64,000 nt of DNA, taken from the NCBI GenBank assembly GCA_039545315.1, contig BCIM01000001.1, forward strand, positions 792,805 through 856,804. The letters are read 5' to 3'. How positions within the stretch are numbered: the stretch's first letter is position 1; the number at the start of each line of letters is the position of its first letter. A model generated the notes under the pieces. It did not search any database. It was not told where the DNA came from and saw only the letters and a list, made by a program, of their open reading frames with translations. This document shows, piece by piece, positions 1-10,668 of this stretch. The position numbers and the translations under genes are program-made. The stretch comes from Kondoa malvinella (Eukaryota; Basidiomycota; Agaricostilbomycetes; Agaricostilbales; Kondoaceae).

Positions 1-118
1 CAGAAATCTTCATTCTAGCTGAGCGTATCTACGCCGTGTTCCGGCTGCCAGGACTATTTGAAGCACCAATTCGTATGTATCTCTTTTCTTCTTTCCACCC
101 ATCATCTTAATCGTCAAT

Positions 119-714
119 ATGGTCTCGCTCAAAGTCATGTTCCTCCTTAGCGTTGCCTCCGTGGCTACCGCTTGGCCAATCAAGATTGAATACTACACAG
201 GAGCCAATTGCTCTGGTCAATCTCTCGTGAGCCCAACCATCTGACTATATTAGGGCGCACTTGTTGAGACTCGTCTTCAGGGAACAAGCTCCTGGAACTC
301 TGTCGCCAAGGGCGGGACCGTGCAAGCCAACACCCCTCTTTCTGGCGGCGCCAATCGCGCTCAATCTTTCAGGATTAGAGGAGTTGATGTGAGTATTGCT
401 TGACTGTGCTGGCTTGGATGAGCTAATTTTGCTTTTCTAGAACAACGTAAGTCTGCCAGCGCTACCTGTACCTTCCTGGGCTCGACATGAACGACCGTCT
501 ATAGTCGGCGCGTGAATGGGAGATTTCTGCGGAAGGCTCAGGTTGCGAGCGGAACAACAAAGTCCCGGGTACTTTCTTTCAAGTGTCATCCTTGGTGCGT
601 TTGGCCTTTTCACAAGCATGCAACCTTTGTCCTGACCGCAAGCTCCAGCCAAACTACTGGTGCTTCTCGCCTTATGTCTATCCTACTTACACTTGCGTTC
701 GAACAGTCAAGTAA
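119..714 (+). CDS. Small secreted protein (hypothetical)
   Basis: The first exon opens with a signal peptide (MVSLKVMFLLSVASVATA) followed by IKIEYYTGANCSGQSL. I splice it at 227-280, 389-440 and 447-504. The exon between the last two introns is only six bases (441-446, Asn-Asn). The downstream exon reads SAREWEISAEGSGCERNNK and then a Cys/Tyr-rich end. A possible in-frame 48-nt intron begins near the TTGGTGCG at about 590, and the stop at 712-714 sits inside a good GTAAGT donor, so the 3' end is uncertain. The mature protein would be about 105-125 residues with several cysteines. It resembles the small extracellular 'GxNCxG' proteins common in basidiomycetes, with no known activity. It reads away from the window edge, and its promoter is only partly present. 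I am confident of the signal peptide and first three exons, and less so of the rest. Confidence 0.5.
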
Positions 715-1108
715 GTCAACCTTGCTGTTTCTAGGACATTGTTTAATTACCGCCTTCAGACTTCACTACCAATGAAGGGATGATGATCGATAAGGTCGAC
801 AGTCTGGCGGAAGGACAATTGCTATCGGACAAAGATATTGCTATTTCGTGCCGTTGCCAAACCAGGTCTCGCCGCCTGCTCGACAGACCACTGTCGACTG
901 TAGCGCTCGCGCTGACCTAAGCTGAGTCGAGTTGGATGTACAAAGAGCAAGGACATCCGCTGCTGCAAATGATCACCCAACTAAAAGCCATTTCCTCAGA
1001 ACTTGATACCTAAGGATCATGATGCACTGCTCACTTCACATTCGCGTGGGGTCAACGAGGGAAATTAAGACATGCAAAAAATAAAATCAGGTGAGGAATC
1101 AGGTGAGG
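715..1108. other. Gap without a supported gene
   Basis: No frame here gives a convincing protein. It probably holds the 3' untranslated region of the secreted-protein gene and the 3' flank of the minus-strand gene that follows. Confidence 0.4.
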
Positions 1109-1936
1109 TTAAACAAGCACTCCGCCAGCTTCTTCCTCGATAGCTTCATCTGGATCTGCTTCAGAAGTCTATCTCCTCAATACTCTTGCTGTCATTGGCT
1201 TCCAAACGGTTCTTCAATACAGCCCACCCTTTACTACCAGCAGTCGGCGAACCAAAAGGACTATCAGCTGCATGTGATAATTGTTCTCCACTTCTTGATC
1301 GTCCGAGGAAGCATCTACCGCTGATAGAGCTAGTAGGTGATAAAGGCGCTCGAGGGGGTCTGCACTTGAGGTGCCGAAGGTTGCATCTTCCGCTAAAGTT
1401 TCCGTAGGTTCAGGTGCATCTCCATTCGGTGTAGCAGGTGTTCGACTACTGGGTATTGAAGAAGAAGAAGGCTGATGTCGATCGAGTACTCAAGGCAGGT
1501 CGGTCAGCAGAAGGAATTGGCGAGACCATTGTCGAATTTGCTTCTGGTAAAGCAGAACGACGCTCAGCAGGAGTGCAGTTTGAGGTGTAGTTATGTCGTT
1601 AGGAAGCTTGAAGAGGGAAACATTTTGAGCTCGGGTGAGGATCGTTGTATTTGAATGGGCCGCGAAACGGTGTGTGTGTGTGGTGGTTTATCGTCAATTC
1701 AGCGCTACGCGGACCAGCTGCACGCTAGCCGGGCCGTAGCGGTTTTGTGGACTCGAAGCAGGCAGAAGCGGGTCGCGTAGCGTCAAAAGCCTCTCTCTCT
1801 TCCAGGCGTCTCTACATCGTCTTCCTCTCTAAGGATAACGCACTGCTGCCAGATTGCTGCTTGCGCTTTGGCGGCTTCTCCGTATGGTTGGAGCGAAAGT
1901 ATTCAAGAACTTGGGTGTTGAGAGTACAGTAGGCAT
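1109..1936 (-). CDS. Unresolved minus-strand gene, low-complexity protein
   Basis: Several minus-strand segments read as plausible protein, though no frame stays open for long. In order they are a basic stretch near 1800-1880 (EKPPKRKQQSGSSALSLERK), a Ser/Pro-rich stretch near 1500-1600 (SPIPSADRPALSTRSTS), an acidic stretch near 1360-1430 (GDAPEPTETLAEDATFGTSS), then SPFGSPTAGSKGWAVLKNRL near 1200-1260 and an acidic end (EADPDEAIEEEAGGVLV) stopping at 1109. Their order and strand fit one intron-rich gene divergent from RPN5. I could not join every exon with good GT-AG sites, so the coordinates are an envelope. It could be a degraded gene. No family was recognised. Confidence 0.3.
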
Positions 1937-2082
1937 CTCTTCCCGTGAGCCAGCCGGACTATCATGAATTTGTTCATTGCCATTGGGAATTCGCGCTTGA
2001 AGTGCTTTTCTTGGATGGACAGCATTGTCGCCAAAGCGGTGACGCGGCAAGTCGCAGCTTCTTGCCAACATACGACGAAAGC

Positions 2083-3887
2083 ATGTCTGAAGCAATTCCC
2101 AGGAAACAGGGTGATTGTGGACTGGACACCATTGATTGTCCTGTGTGCTGATGTTCAGGTGTCGTGCACAGAGGCCGATTTCACTGGAGAGTGCGACAAA
2201 ATCATTCCAGAAGCAACGCAACAGGCAAAGGTCAGCACCTCCTTGGTAGACGCTGAACAGCCCAGACAGAGCTCATACTATCCCCCCGTAGGACGGTCAA
2301 TTGGACGCTGGGATCGATAAGCTGCTCATCTTGGAGAAGCAAGCACGAAATGTCCGTGCTGACCCCCTTCTACCTTGTGCTCTGCTCATCGTGCGAGTAC
2401 AGGCCGCAGATCTATCTTCTACAACGCGCGTATTGCTCGCCATCATTTCGATACTCTGGGAGTCCTCGAACCAACAAAAGCTATCCGAGACCATTCTGGC
2501 GCTGTCCAAGAAACATGGCCAACTCAAACAAGCTGTTGTAAGGATGGTAGAGCAGGCTATGTCTTATTTGGATCAAATCAAGGGTGAAGAAGACAAGATC
2601 AAGTTGATAGAGTGCTTACGCGAAGTCACCGAGGGCAAGGTACATTCTCTCCATCTTCTCTTCTATCCAAGAGTTTTGATGAGGCTGAGAATGTACAGAT
2701 CTACTTGGAAGTACAAAGAGCACGAATCACCCGTCAATTAGCAGACATTAAAGAAAACAAAGAAAAGGATATTGTCGCCGCTTCAGACCTCTTGCAAGAT
2801 TTAGCAGTTGAAACTTTTGGCTCGATGGAAAGAAGAGAAAAGACTGATTTCATTCTCGAACAAATGCGCTTGCTCTACTTGTCCAAGAATTGGGATAAAC
2901 TAGCCATTACTTCGAAAAAGATCAACACGCGTTGGTTCACTGAAGAATATTCCGACCTGAAACTACGCTATTACAACCTTATGGTCCTTTATGCTTTACA
3001 ACATGATAAATACCTCGATGCGTCCAATTACCACAAAGCAATGTTTGATACACCCTCAGTTCAAGCGGATGAACAAGCTTGGAAGGCAGCGTTGAGGAAT
3101 GCCATCTTTTTCGTCATCTTGGCTGGTTATGATAACGAGCAGCATGATCTCCTGGCGAGGTTAAGCAAAGAGGAGAAATTACCTCAAATGCCCGAGTGCT
3201 AGTTCGTCTCTTTCCCTCTCTCTCTCCTTCCTCATAATCTAACAATGATTTCCTGTAGCAACCTAGCGAAATGCTTTACTACACCGGAACTGATGCGCTG
3301 GCCTGGAATTCAAGAACTCTACGGTCCTTCTCTTCGACAGACCAGAGTGTTTGGTGAGAAAGGCACAAGTTTGGATCAAGGGGATGTGAAAGAAGATGTC
3401 TCTGATTATCGAGGTGATAAACGATGGAAAGATCTGCACGTTCGGGTGGTGGAACACGTTCGTTTTACTGTCAATCAATATCAGCGTTGTGCTGATGGAT
3501 GAACCTGGTATTCGAACAGAATGTCAGAACAGTAGCCAAGTACTACACCCGCATCACAATCATTAGGCTTTCGGAGCTACTGGATCTTAGCACGCGAGAA
3601 ACGGAAGAGACGTTGGCGAGATTGGCAGTGGCCAAAATGGTGTTTGCGAAAATTGACAGACCGGCGGGTGTGGTTAGCTTTGTGGAACCCAAGTCGACGG
3701 ATCGGGTCTTGAACGAGTGGAGCTCGGACGTCAACAAGTTGATGGTGCGTTGGAAGCTAGCCTTTGAGCTTCAGAGCTGATGGGCACCATTGTTTTGCAC
3801 GCACAGGGTCTGATTGAGAAGACGTCGCATCTCATCGCAAAGGAGCAAGCCGTAGCAGCGGCTAAAGCTAAATTAGTAAAGGCCTAA
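2083..3887 (+). CDS. RPN5: 26S proteasome regulatory subunit Rpn5 (PSMD12)
   Basis: Rpn5 is a PCI-domain scaffold subunit of the proteasome lid, which deubiquitinates and feeds substrates to the 20S core. The protein starts MSEAIPRKQEADFTGECDKI. The first intron (2111-2171) joins it to the EADFTGECDKIIPEATQQAK segment; further introns are 2231-2291, 2352-2402 and 2640-2698, then three more before the C-terminus. Conserved family blocks are LLILEKQARNAADLSSTTR, GQLKQAVVRMVEQ, FILEQMRLLYL, KKINTRWF, ELMRWPGIQELYG, VVEHNVRTVAKYYTRITI (PCI), KMVFAKIDRPAGVVSF and the C-terminal KTSHLIAKEQ. Length (about 460 residues) is normal. The 51-nt intron 2352-2402 has no stop and is a multiple of three, so retention would insert 17 residues; homology favours splicing. 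The gene is probably divergent from the unresolved minus-strand gene upstream. Confidence 0.93.
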
Positions 3888-3925
3888 GTGCAATTCAATA
3901 CGCAATGAGAAATGTACATTCACTT

Positions 3926-5839
3926 TCATTGCTCGTCTTCTGTGTGTGCAATCTCGTATGACCCTGTTCTATCCAGTGGAGCCAGCCCGGGCATCTCTGT
4001 CTCAAACAGCTTTTGACATTCTTCCATCGAAAGTCCGGCGGTTTCCTTCTCGTCTGATGAGCCTTCGATGAGCTCTAGGATGTGGCGACCCACCGGAACA
4101 AGGCAGTAGACAAATGCCCAGCAGCTTAGCCCAATGCACCCGTACAGCAGGAATGTGCCCGTCGCAGTGATTACTGGTGATGCTATCAGCGTGAATGTCT
4201 AGCAAGCAGCCATACTCACATTCAGTCAAATGCAGAAAAGTAGCAGCCACAATCAAGTTGGCCAACCAGCATACACTGGTCGATATCGAGTTCGCGACGC
4301 CCCGGACTTCGTACGCAAAGATTTCGCTCTGCATGATCCACGGCACATTGCCTAGCCCAAGCGCGTAGGACGAGCAAAAGAGGACCATCGAGAGAAGCAT
4401 AAAGTACGCTGCCGGGCCTGCTGTTGCGCCTCGTTCTGCTTTCGGGATGAAGAGGAAGAAAAAGGCGACCAGAAAGAGTCCGCTGCATAGACCGATGACT
4501 GTTCGTAACTGCAGCAGAGCTTAGATCTGTTCGGAAAGCGAGAGCTGCAGCGTACCAGCATCTTTCTCCGGCCGACTCGGTCTATCATTCGTAGAGCGAC
4601 GATAGTACAGATCCTGCAGCCGATGTCAGACCATTCTCGTGATCATTCTAGGAGACTGACCAATTCGAGACAGCGATGAACATGGCGAACAGAGGAGGGT
4701 GGCTAAAGCCTGCATTCTGAAGCAGCGTTCCGGAATAGTACATCAAGCTGTTGAACCCCGTAGCTTGCTGGTAGAATTGTAGACCGCAGGCGACAATCAA
4801 AGCACGACGCGTTGGGAGGTTCCGCCAAAGTCGATCCATGAGAGTCGAAGTAGATGAGCTGGCCGAGCTGAAGAGTTCACTTGTAGAATCGAGAGAAGGC
4901 CGGCTAGCAGTAATTTGGAATTGAATAGCTTTCCGATCTTTAGCCATAGCGGATTCTATGCGAGAGATCGTTTCCTCGATAGCGTCTGCAGAAAGTCCGG
5001 GATTTATCAAGCGAATGGTACGCCTTGCATCGGCACCTTTGCCTTTGGCGAGTTGATATCGAGGACTTTCGGGTAGACTGAAGCTGAGGACAAGTTGGAC
5101 AATAGCGGGGACAGCAGTGACTAGAAACATCTGGATCTCCGCATGAGACTGGTACACCAAAAGCTGAAACGAAGCTTACCCATCGCCAGCCGTGTGTTAC
5201 ATTGTAAAAGATGCTACCGATGATGTACGCGAGCAATTGTCCACCGGTGATGAGCCTGAAGTGTCGATGAGCTTGATTGAACAGCATTACAGACTGCCTC
5301 ACACTACCAATGACGCGACCAGACGACCTCGTAGCGCAGCAGGAGACAGTTCTGCCAAGTATAGCGGGATAACCATGCTAGCGAGACCCTGAGCTACGCC
5401 AGTGAGACAACACTTTGGAAGCGAATCTAGGAGGACTCACCACACCAAGGCCTACGATAAGCCTCCCCAGAACAAGCTCCTTATAAACTTGAGCTGCTGA
5501 CTGCTCAATTGCGCCGAGCGCGAAGAACACAGCCGCTAATATCATGACCTTCTTCCTCCCTATCCAATCTGCCAAAGAGCCAGCGACCATCGAGGCCAGT
5601 AAAGCACCAAGCGAGGTGATGCTGACCACCACCTCTTGCTGACCAGTTGTCAGCTCTGCATCTCCGATATGCGAGCCTATGGAGATCAATGCAGAAGAGA
5701 CAATGCCAGAATCAAGGCCAAAGAGCAGCCCGCCGAGGGATCCCACAAGAACGACGCGTTGTAGATAGGGATTGCTTGAGAGAGACAACTGTTCTGTCGC
5801 TTCTCCAGCTTCCAACGCTGGGACTTGCGGAAGACTCAT
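3926..5839 (-). CDS. MFS sugar/inositol-type transporter
   Basis: This is a major facilitator superfamily symporter of the yeast ITR (myo-inositol) type, expected in the plasma membrane. The N-terminal exon contains the first membrane helices with the family motif GGLLFGLDSGIVSSALISIG and the loop signature SLADWIGRKKVM (the G-x-x-D-R/K-x-G-R-K element). Later exons give LPESPRYQLAKGKGADARR (end of helix 6), GLQFYQQATGFNSLMYYSG (helix 7, close to the QQxxGFNSLMYYS block of inositol carriers) and GNVPWIMQSEIFAYEVRGVA (helix 10-11). The cytoplasmic tail ends ...GSYEIAHTEDEQ at 3926. The start is the first Met of the long 5' exon (MSLPQVPALEAGEATEQL). At least six introns interrupt it. Substrate is inferred only from similarity; a general hexose or polyol carrier is possible. 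It is convergent with RPN5, with 38 bp between the two stops. Confidence 0.85.
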
Positions 5840-6775
5840 GTTCGCGATGCTCGACTTGCGTCAGGCGCGAGAAGGCAAGGTGGGGGTTTCAAGTGATTTA
5901 TTGCGAGGGGGGATAACCTCGAAAGGTCCGCGGCTGGTCTTGATTCAGAGGCCTCTGGCAGTCCCTTCGAGCTAGATGCTAGAGCCGCATATGGGTGTAT
6001 GTTGCAGTATGGTGTATCGAGAAAACCGAAGGTTATCATGTTTTTGGACAGGGCATTGCAATTAGCATTATGCATCTGTTACACCCCACGCTTGAACACC
6101 AGTACCCGCGTGGCCGTCCTCCGGCCGCTGACATGGCTGCTCTTCCTCTTTCACCTCTCCTTTCGAGGTCGACAGAATCCTCACCCTGAGTGAATCTGCC
6201 AAGTCCAGCTCATTGCCCTCCTCGTCGACTCAGAGCAACTGCAACACGCCGCTCATCTCTGGCTGTCTGCTTCTTGCTTTGCCAAAGTTCGACAGCTCTG
6301 ACCAAAGGAGACAAAGCTGACAATTCTTTAGCGGCTGTTGTGCCGAGCCTGGAAAGCATTCGAGATCCCAAAAGATCGGTAGAGGTTGATCTGGTTGGTC
6401 GAGAAGAGCGTCGAACGATTGGCCCAAGATTGCGCGCCTTATCTCCAGGTTCCAGGTTGCATTCAGGGCGTTCTGAACTGATTCCGTGAATGGTCAGAGG
6501 TAAACTCTCTTGCTCGCGTCTTGATCATCTGCGGTAACCTGCACAAGTAGCTTCATAAGCACATACGACCGGATTCAGATAACTCGACGGACCAAATATG
6601 CGCAAAGATCATTGTCGTTTATAGCTTTGCAAATAGTATACACAAGCGAGATGCCATTAGAGGTGTGATATAGCTGACCGACATGCGCAATGAGCTTTGT
6701 CTCGACATGGCACAAACAGACTCACTCCCTCAGGAAGAAAGCTAGACAGCTGTTCCCCATCGAAGTGACGAGTGT
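5840..6775. other. Intergenic region, no supported gene
   Basis: About 0.9 kb upstream of the transporter start and downstream of the possible HNH-like gene. Short open frames exist on both strands but none has family-like sequence. Part may be 3' exons of the minus-strand gene at 6776-7314, whose end is uncertain. Confidence 0.4.
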
Positions 6776-7314
6776 TCAAGATGTGTAGAAGCGACTATCA
6801 GGCCTCAGACTCAGATTCTGTATACGCGAAAATTAGAGGAAAACCTTACCATGTCTGGATTGCTCTTCTTGATTAGATGGACATTCTCCACATCATGCGC
6901 TAAACCAGTCATTCGACAGTTGCCTGCATCCCGAAAGAGCACTTTATTGCTCATCTCGCTTCGTCTAGATGCTTCCGCCCTCAAATCAAAATCTTCAGCC
7001 TTGTACGCAGGCGGACAATGCAATACAATATGAAGCTAGATGTAAGAGAAACAGCTGTTCCAGATGGATACACCCAGGAGCGCAAAGGCTTAGTAAACCT
7101 CGGTTCGTCCAATGTTTGAACGCCTGTGAGTGATTGGACCACTTACTATCAGCCATGTTACTGTAAGGTGATACAGACGTACTCCTGTGCCTCCGAAAGC
7201 GATGATTAAGCTTCCGTCTTTCCAGGAAACACGCTGGTCCACCTTTCGCATCCCCAGGCGCTCGTTCCAGCCAAATTTGATCGAGATTGCCCTTCTCCAA
7301 CGCGGGATCTTCAT
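6776..7314 (-). CDS. Possible HNH-like domain protein (fungal)
   Basis: Three minus-strand segments form a plausible gene. The first exon runs from MKIPRWRRAISIKFGWNERL to GSLIIAFGGTGV. A middle segment reads PLRSWVYPSGTA, and a long exon holds AEDFDLRAEASRRSEMSNKV followed by LFRDAGNCRMTGLAHDVENV and HLIKKSNPDM. The RD-x2-GNC-x2-TG ... HLI arrangement resembles the HNH-nuclease-like proteins common in basidiomycetes (RDxxxCxxTG ... AHIVP). One model uses introns beginning at the GTAAGT near 7144, the GTTTCTC near 7052 and the GTAAGG near 6849. The first Met is only 12 bp beyond the SET-gene stop and in the same reading frame, so this could instead be a 3' extension of that gene. The 3' end is uncertain. 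No enzymatic role is claimed. Confidence 0.35.
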
Positions 7315-7326
7315 GATCACTGTGAT

Positions 7327-9635
7327 TCACTCGCACGGGATCTCGGGTAACCGATCCAGAGGTATACCAGGTCCGCGGATAATAGCTTGTACTTGTTCAG
7401 CGAAATGTTTCCAGAATCTGGAGAAATAAACGTCAGTAAATTTGACTAAAGACCCTGCGGCAGCGTACATGGACGAAGCCATCTGGAACGATTGGTCGAG
7501 AGTGTCTGCAATCTTGAGTATAGAGAATACGACATCTAAGGCAACCTCTCAGCACGATTCGCCTAGTCAAGAGGGCAGTCTCACCTTGATTCAAGATCAC
7601 ATCGGGACGAAGCGCAGCTGCTGCCAGCTCGTCGTCACCTATCACCGCTCCCAAACAGCCCAGCGCCCGCTTTTCGACTTCCACCACTTTTTGCCTGTTC
7701 CCAACAGCTTCCAATGCCCGACTCCAGCTTCTATATGCGGTATACATCTCTGGACGCAGAGCTGGTCTTGAAACGGTGTATGTCGCGTTCAGTGCCTCGG
7801 CAATTCTCTCACACTCTAGCACCAGCTTGCTCGCGTCACTTGCCGACTCTTCTACCCGATCCAGCTCTTTTAGCAGCTGCCGCCGTTTCTTCCGCTGCAC
7901 TACAGAGTCCTTTCGATCCATCTCACAAAGCTGACAGTCACAAGCCGCGGTATGAAGTTTCAGCTTGGAAGCGCGTTCTTCGAAAGACAGAGTAGGGTTA
8001 ACGTATGATGAAGTGATTTCTTCTCCAGGTTTGATCTTGCAAGTCGCTCTTAGGACAAAGACGTTTCCGAAAAAGGTGTAAGAAGCATTACCGAGGCAAG
8101 AGTGGTTCATAAAAGACGGTAAGTGATAAAGGCCGACTGTCGCAACTGCATCTCGTCGAGAGTGTACTGAAGCGATTTTGAACTGGTTGAATGAACAAAT
8201 GCCTTCGACGCGACCTGCATCAAATCCATGCAAGGGTTTGATGACGTGGTCTGTTTTGGTGTCGAACGCATTGGGGAAAGCAGGACCGGCATATAGCTGA
8301 TAGATCTTCGCCGCTAGTTCCGGTTGGTCGAGCATCTTCCGCATGACGGAACTCGGCAATCGACTTTGTTCGGGACTATCGACATTCTCCAGAGACAGGT
8401 TGAGTGCTTGTACATTGATCGGACCTTGGTCTGTCGCTATCGCGACTGGGTTAGCGACCATCAACAATTGACCAGGCTGAATATCGGAAGTAGCGACCAA
8501 TCCACGACCTTTGCCTTGAATCTGCTGAACTTTTATAGCGGGATTGCAAAAATCGGCAATGTCGACGGGCGTTTTCGTGAGACTGGAGTAGATAGCCGAC
8601 CAATCGTATTGACCAATTTGTTGCTCTTTGATACGCTGTTCCGCTTGCACTCGAAGATCTTTCAGACCGACACTATCAGGAAATAGCGATAGAGCTTTTT
8701 CAGAGGCGGAAAGGCACTGGTCATAAAATCCGAGGCGATACAAAGCCGAGCAGAAGCGGTAATGAAGCTTCTCTACCTGGGCAGGAGACAACAAAGACAG
8801 CACAAGAGGAGAGTCGAGAATGTAAGCAGCGTCATTGCGAGCTCGACCAAAGTGCTGCAATTTCAGAAAGCATGCGATCCGATTGAGCAAACACGTTGCA
8901 TAAACAGCATTCAACTCTTCGGGAGGCACTTCTATAGCTTGAGAGAAGGAAATTGCAGCTTGTAAGAAATGTCCATGACTGAAGTGCTTGTTTCCTTGAG
9001 CCTTGAGATCATCGGCTGAAGCGGACAGAGAGTGTCTCGGGAGCTGTAGACCTTTGCGCACTTTGTGATGAGCGTGCTTCTCAAGTAGAACAAGGTCGCT
9101 AAGCGAATCGATGCGAATAAAAGGTAAAGATTCTTGGCGGAGTTTGACGCGAGGCTCTTTGATAGCTGCTTCGGCCGTCAGATGGATACGCTTGAAAGGA
9201 ACATAATATACCTATCAGTGCGCCAGGAAAGAAGTTGAGGTCATCCTCAGCCTGATAGATAGAGACTGGCAGAGCTCCTCGACTATCGGCTACTACAATA
9301 TTGATTGAAGCGTTGTAGACTGGCGAATTCGACACGACTCTTGCAAGGAAGAAGCGACCTGCGAGCGGTGCGTTTGCCCAAATCTGGTCCGCTCGCATAT
9401 GGATTGGCCGAAGTCCAGACAGCGGTTTGAGAGAGTGATGCCTAGCATATCCAGTAATGATGCGCTTGACACCAGGACGGCCCTTGCCTGCCAGCTCTGC
9501 ATGCCTTTGCAAACCTTGATCTTTGGAATAAAACAGCGGTATCGCTTCACGCGTCTCGTCTTCGCTGTTGAGCAAGCTCCTTGTGCGTTCAATGAGATCA
9601 GCTAGATCATCTGGCTGCCGCTGCTCGTCGTCCAT
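7327..9635 (-). CDS. TPR and SET domain protein (SMYD-like methyltransferase)
   Basis: A lysine methyltransferase-like protein. Order: an N-terminal region starting MDDEQRQPDDLADLIERTRS and containing a beta-rich segment (RFFLARVVSNSPVYNASINI); TPR-like helices (DDLKAQGNKHFSHGHFLQA, then LLNRIACFLKLQHFGRARND); and a SET domain with the AdoMet/active-site signature SFMNHSCLGNASYTFFGN, then GEEITSSYV and a cysteine cluster (CDCQLCEMDRKD). The frame is restored by an intron at 9166-9211 (GTATAT donor, CTGAC branch, GCAG acceptor), giving PGALI joined to AIKEPRVKLRQESLPFIRID. A 3' intron near 7518-7586 adds the last exon, ending DRLPEIPCE. The start was chosen for its -3 A and +4 G; an upstream Met (MTIYGICVIQ) is possible. 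Substrate is unknown; non-histone targets are common for this family. It is divergent from the HMG/YABBY-like gene. Confidence 0.8.
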
Positions 9636-9903
9636 ACTCAAGAAATCATTGCCGTGTTTCGCATGTTGAATGACGCATATGCCGTAAATTGTCATATCTC
9701 GTCTGGCTGCTCTGCCGGTGTAAGGGCTTCTCCGTCCTCTTATCTTCACGTCTGAGCCTCTTGATCGCGCTGTATTTGCGAATTGCTGTGTCAAAGTCGG
9801 GCCCACTTTCTTTGAACGCCTTTGTCTCTCTCTTCTCCCAAACCACGCTAAAGCAAAGCACCTTCAAACACCTTTCAACAAGCATTTCAACAGACTCATT
9901 ACA

Positions 9904-10522
9904 ATGGCAGCCTCCAAAAAAGGTTAGAAGCAACGCGTTTACTGTTGTGAAGCATCCCCGCTAAAACAACAATGCCATTCAATAGTCGGCGGTAAAAAGG
10001 GCAAGAGCTCCGCCTATCAGAAATAGTACGTCCCTATGCTTGCTGGAAATGAGGACTTACATTTCCTGTGCGAACTAGCATGAAGTTTGTTGTTTTCTTC
10101 GGTCATGCATGATCGGGTATTAATCAGATTGATACAGGACTCAGCTGCAGAAGCTCAAGGAAGAGGAGCCTGTAAGTTTATTCCCGCCTGCTCCGCTGCA
10201 TGATTAACTCTGTTTTAGGATATGACCCGTTCGTCATCCCGGCGTTAAGTAGACACGACCGCTGATCTCAAAGCCTTTCCGCAGACCAAGAGAGTATGTT
10301 GCGCACGTGCTGATCCCTCTCTCACTGCTCATCACTGCTACAGGATTCGCAAAGGCCGCCAAGGACTGGAGTGCTCAAAAGGCAAGTCATTCCCATGCAG
10401 AGCGCTTGTTATTGGCTCACGATTACGAGCAGGAGGGAGGAGAGAAACCCGCTATAACCAAGAAGCCTAAAGCCAAGAAAGCGGAAACCAAGAAGAATGA
10501 TGACGAGGTTGATGAAGACTGA
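9904..10522 (+). CDS. HMG/YABBY-like small basic protein, microexon-rich
   Basis: A 98-residue protein is obtained only by splicing seven exons: 9904-9922, 9986-10025, 10079-10084, 10138-10171, 10219-10228, 10285-10293 and 10344-10522. Three of these are 6, 10 and 9 bases long. All junctions are GT...AG. The joined sequence contains AYQKYMKTQLQKLKEEEPDM followed by THQERFAKAAKDWSAQK, matching the fungal YABBY/HMG-like pattern (YxxFMKxELxxLKxExPxMxHxERFxxAAxxW). The tail is Lys-rich and ends acidic (KKNDDEVDED). Such proteins are presumed nuclear DNA-binding or chromatin factors; the function here is inferred. The start fits the basic N-terminus MAASKKVGGKKGKSS. It shares a short divergent promoter (268 bp) with the SET gene. 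Confidence 0.75.
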
Positions 10523-10668
10523 TACACACCTGTTGAGAGAGAGAACTGTACGAGTATCGGTATCGCGTCCTGTTATTTAGCATGTACATCAATGGACTGG
10601 ATTTTGCTGCTGGCTTCTACAATGTCAACATGTTCCCTTTACTAGCTCTAATATACAATGCCCCTTCT

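Noticed and set aside
1672..1686. Short GT dinucleotide run
   Set aside because: Too short to be more than a chance microsatellite.
1964..2320. 118-codon frame overlapping the RPN5 5' end
   Set aside because: It includes the true RPN5 exon 2 but its upstream half is unlike Rpn5; the spliced start at 2083 fits the family much better.
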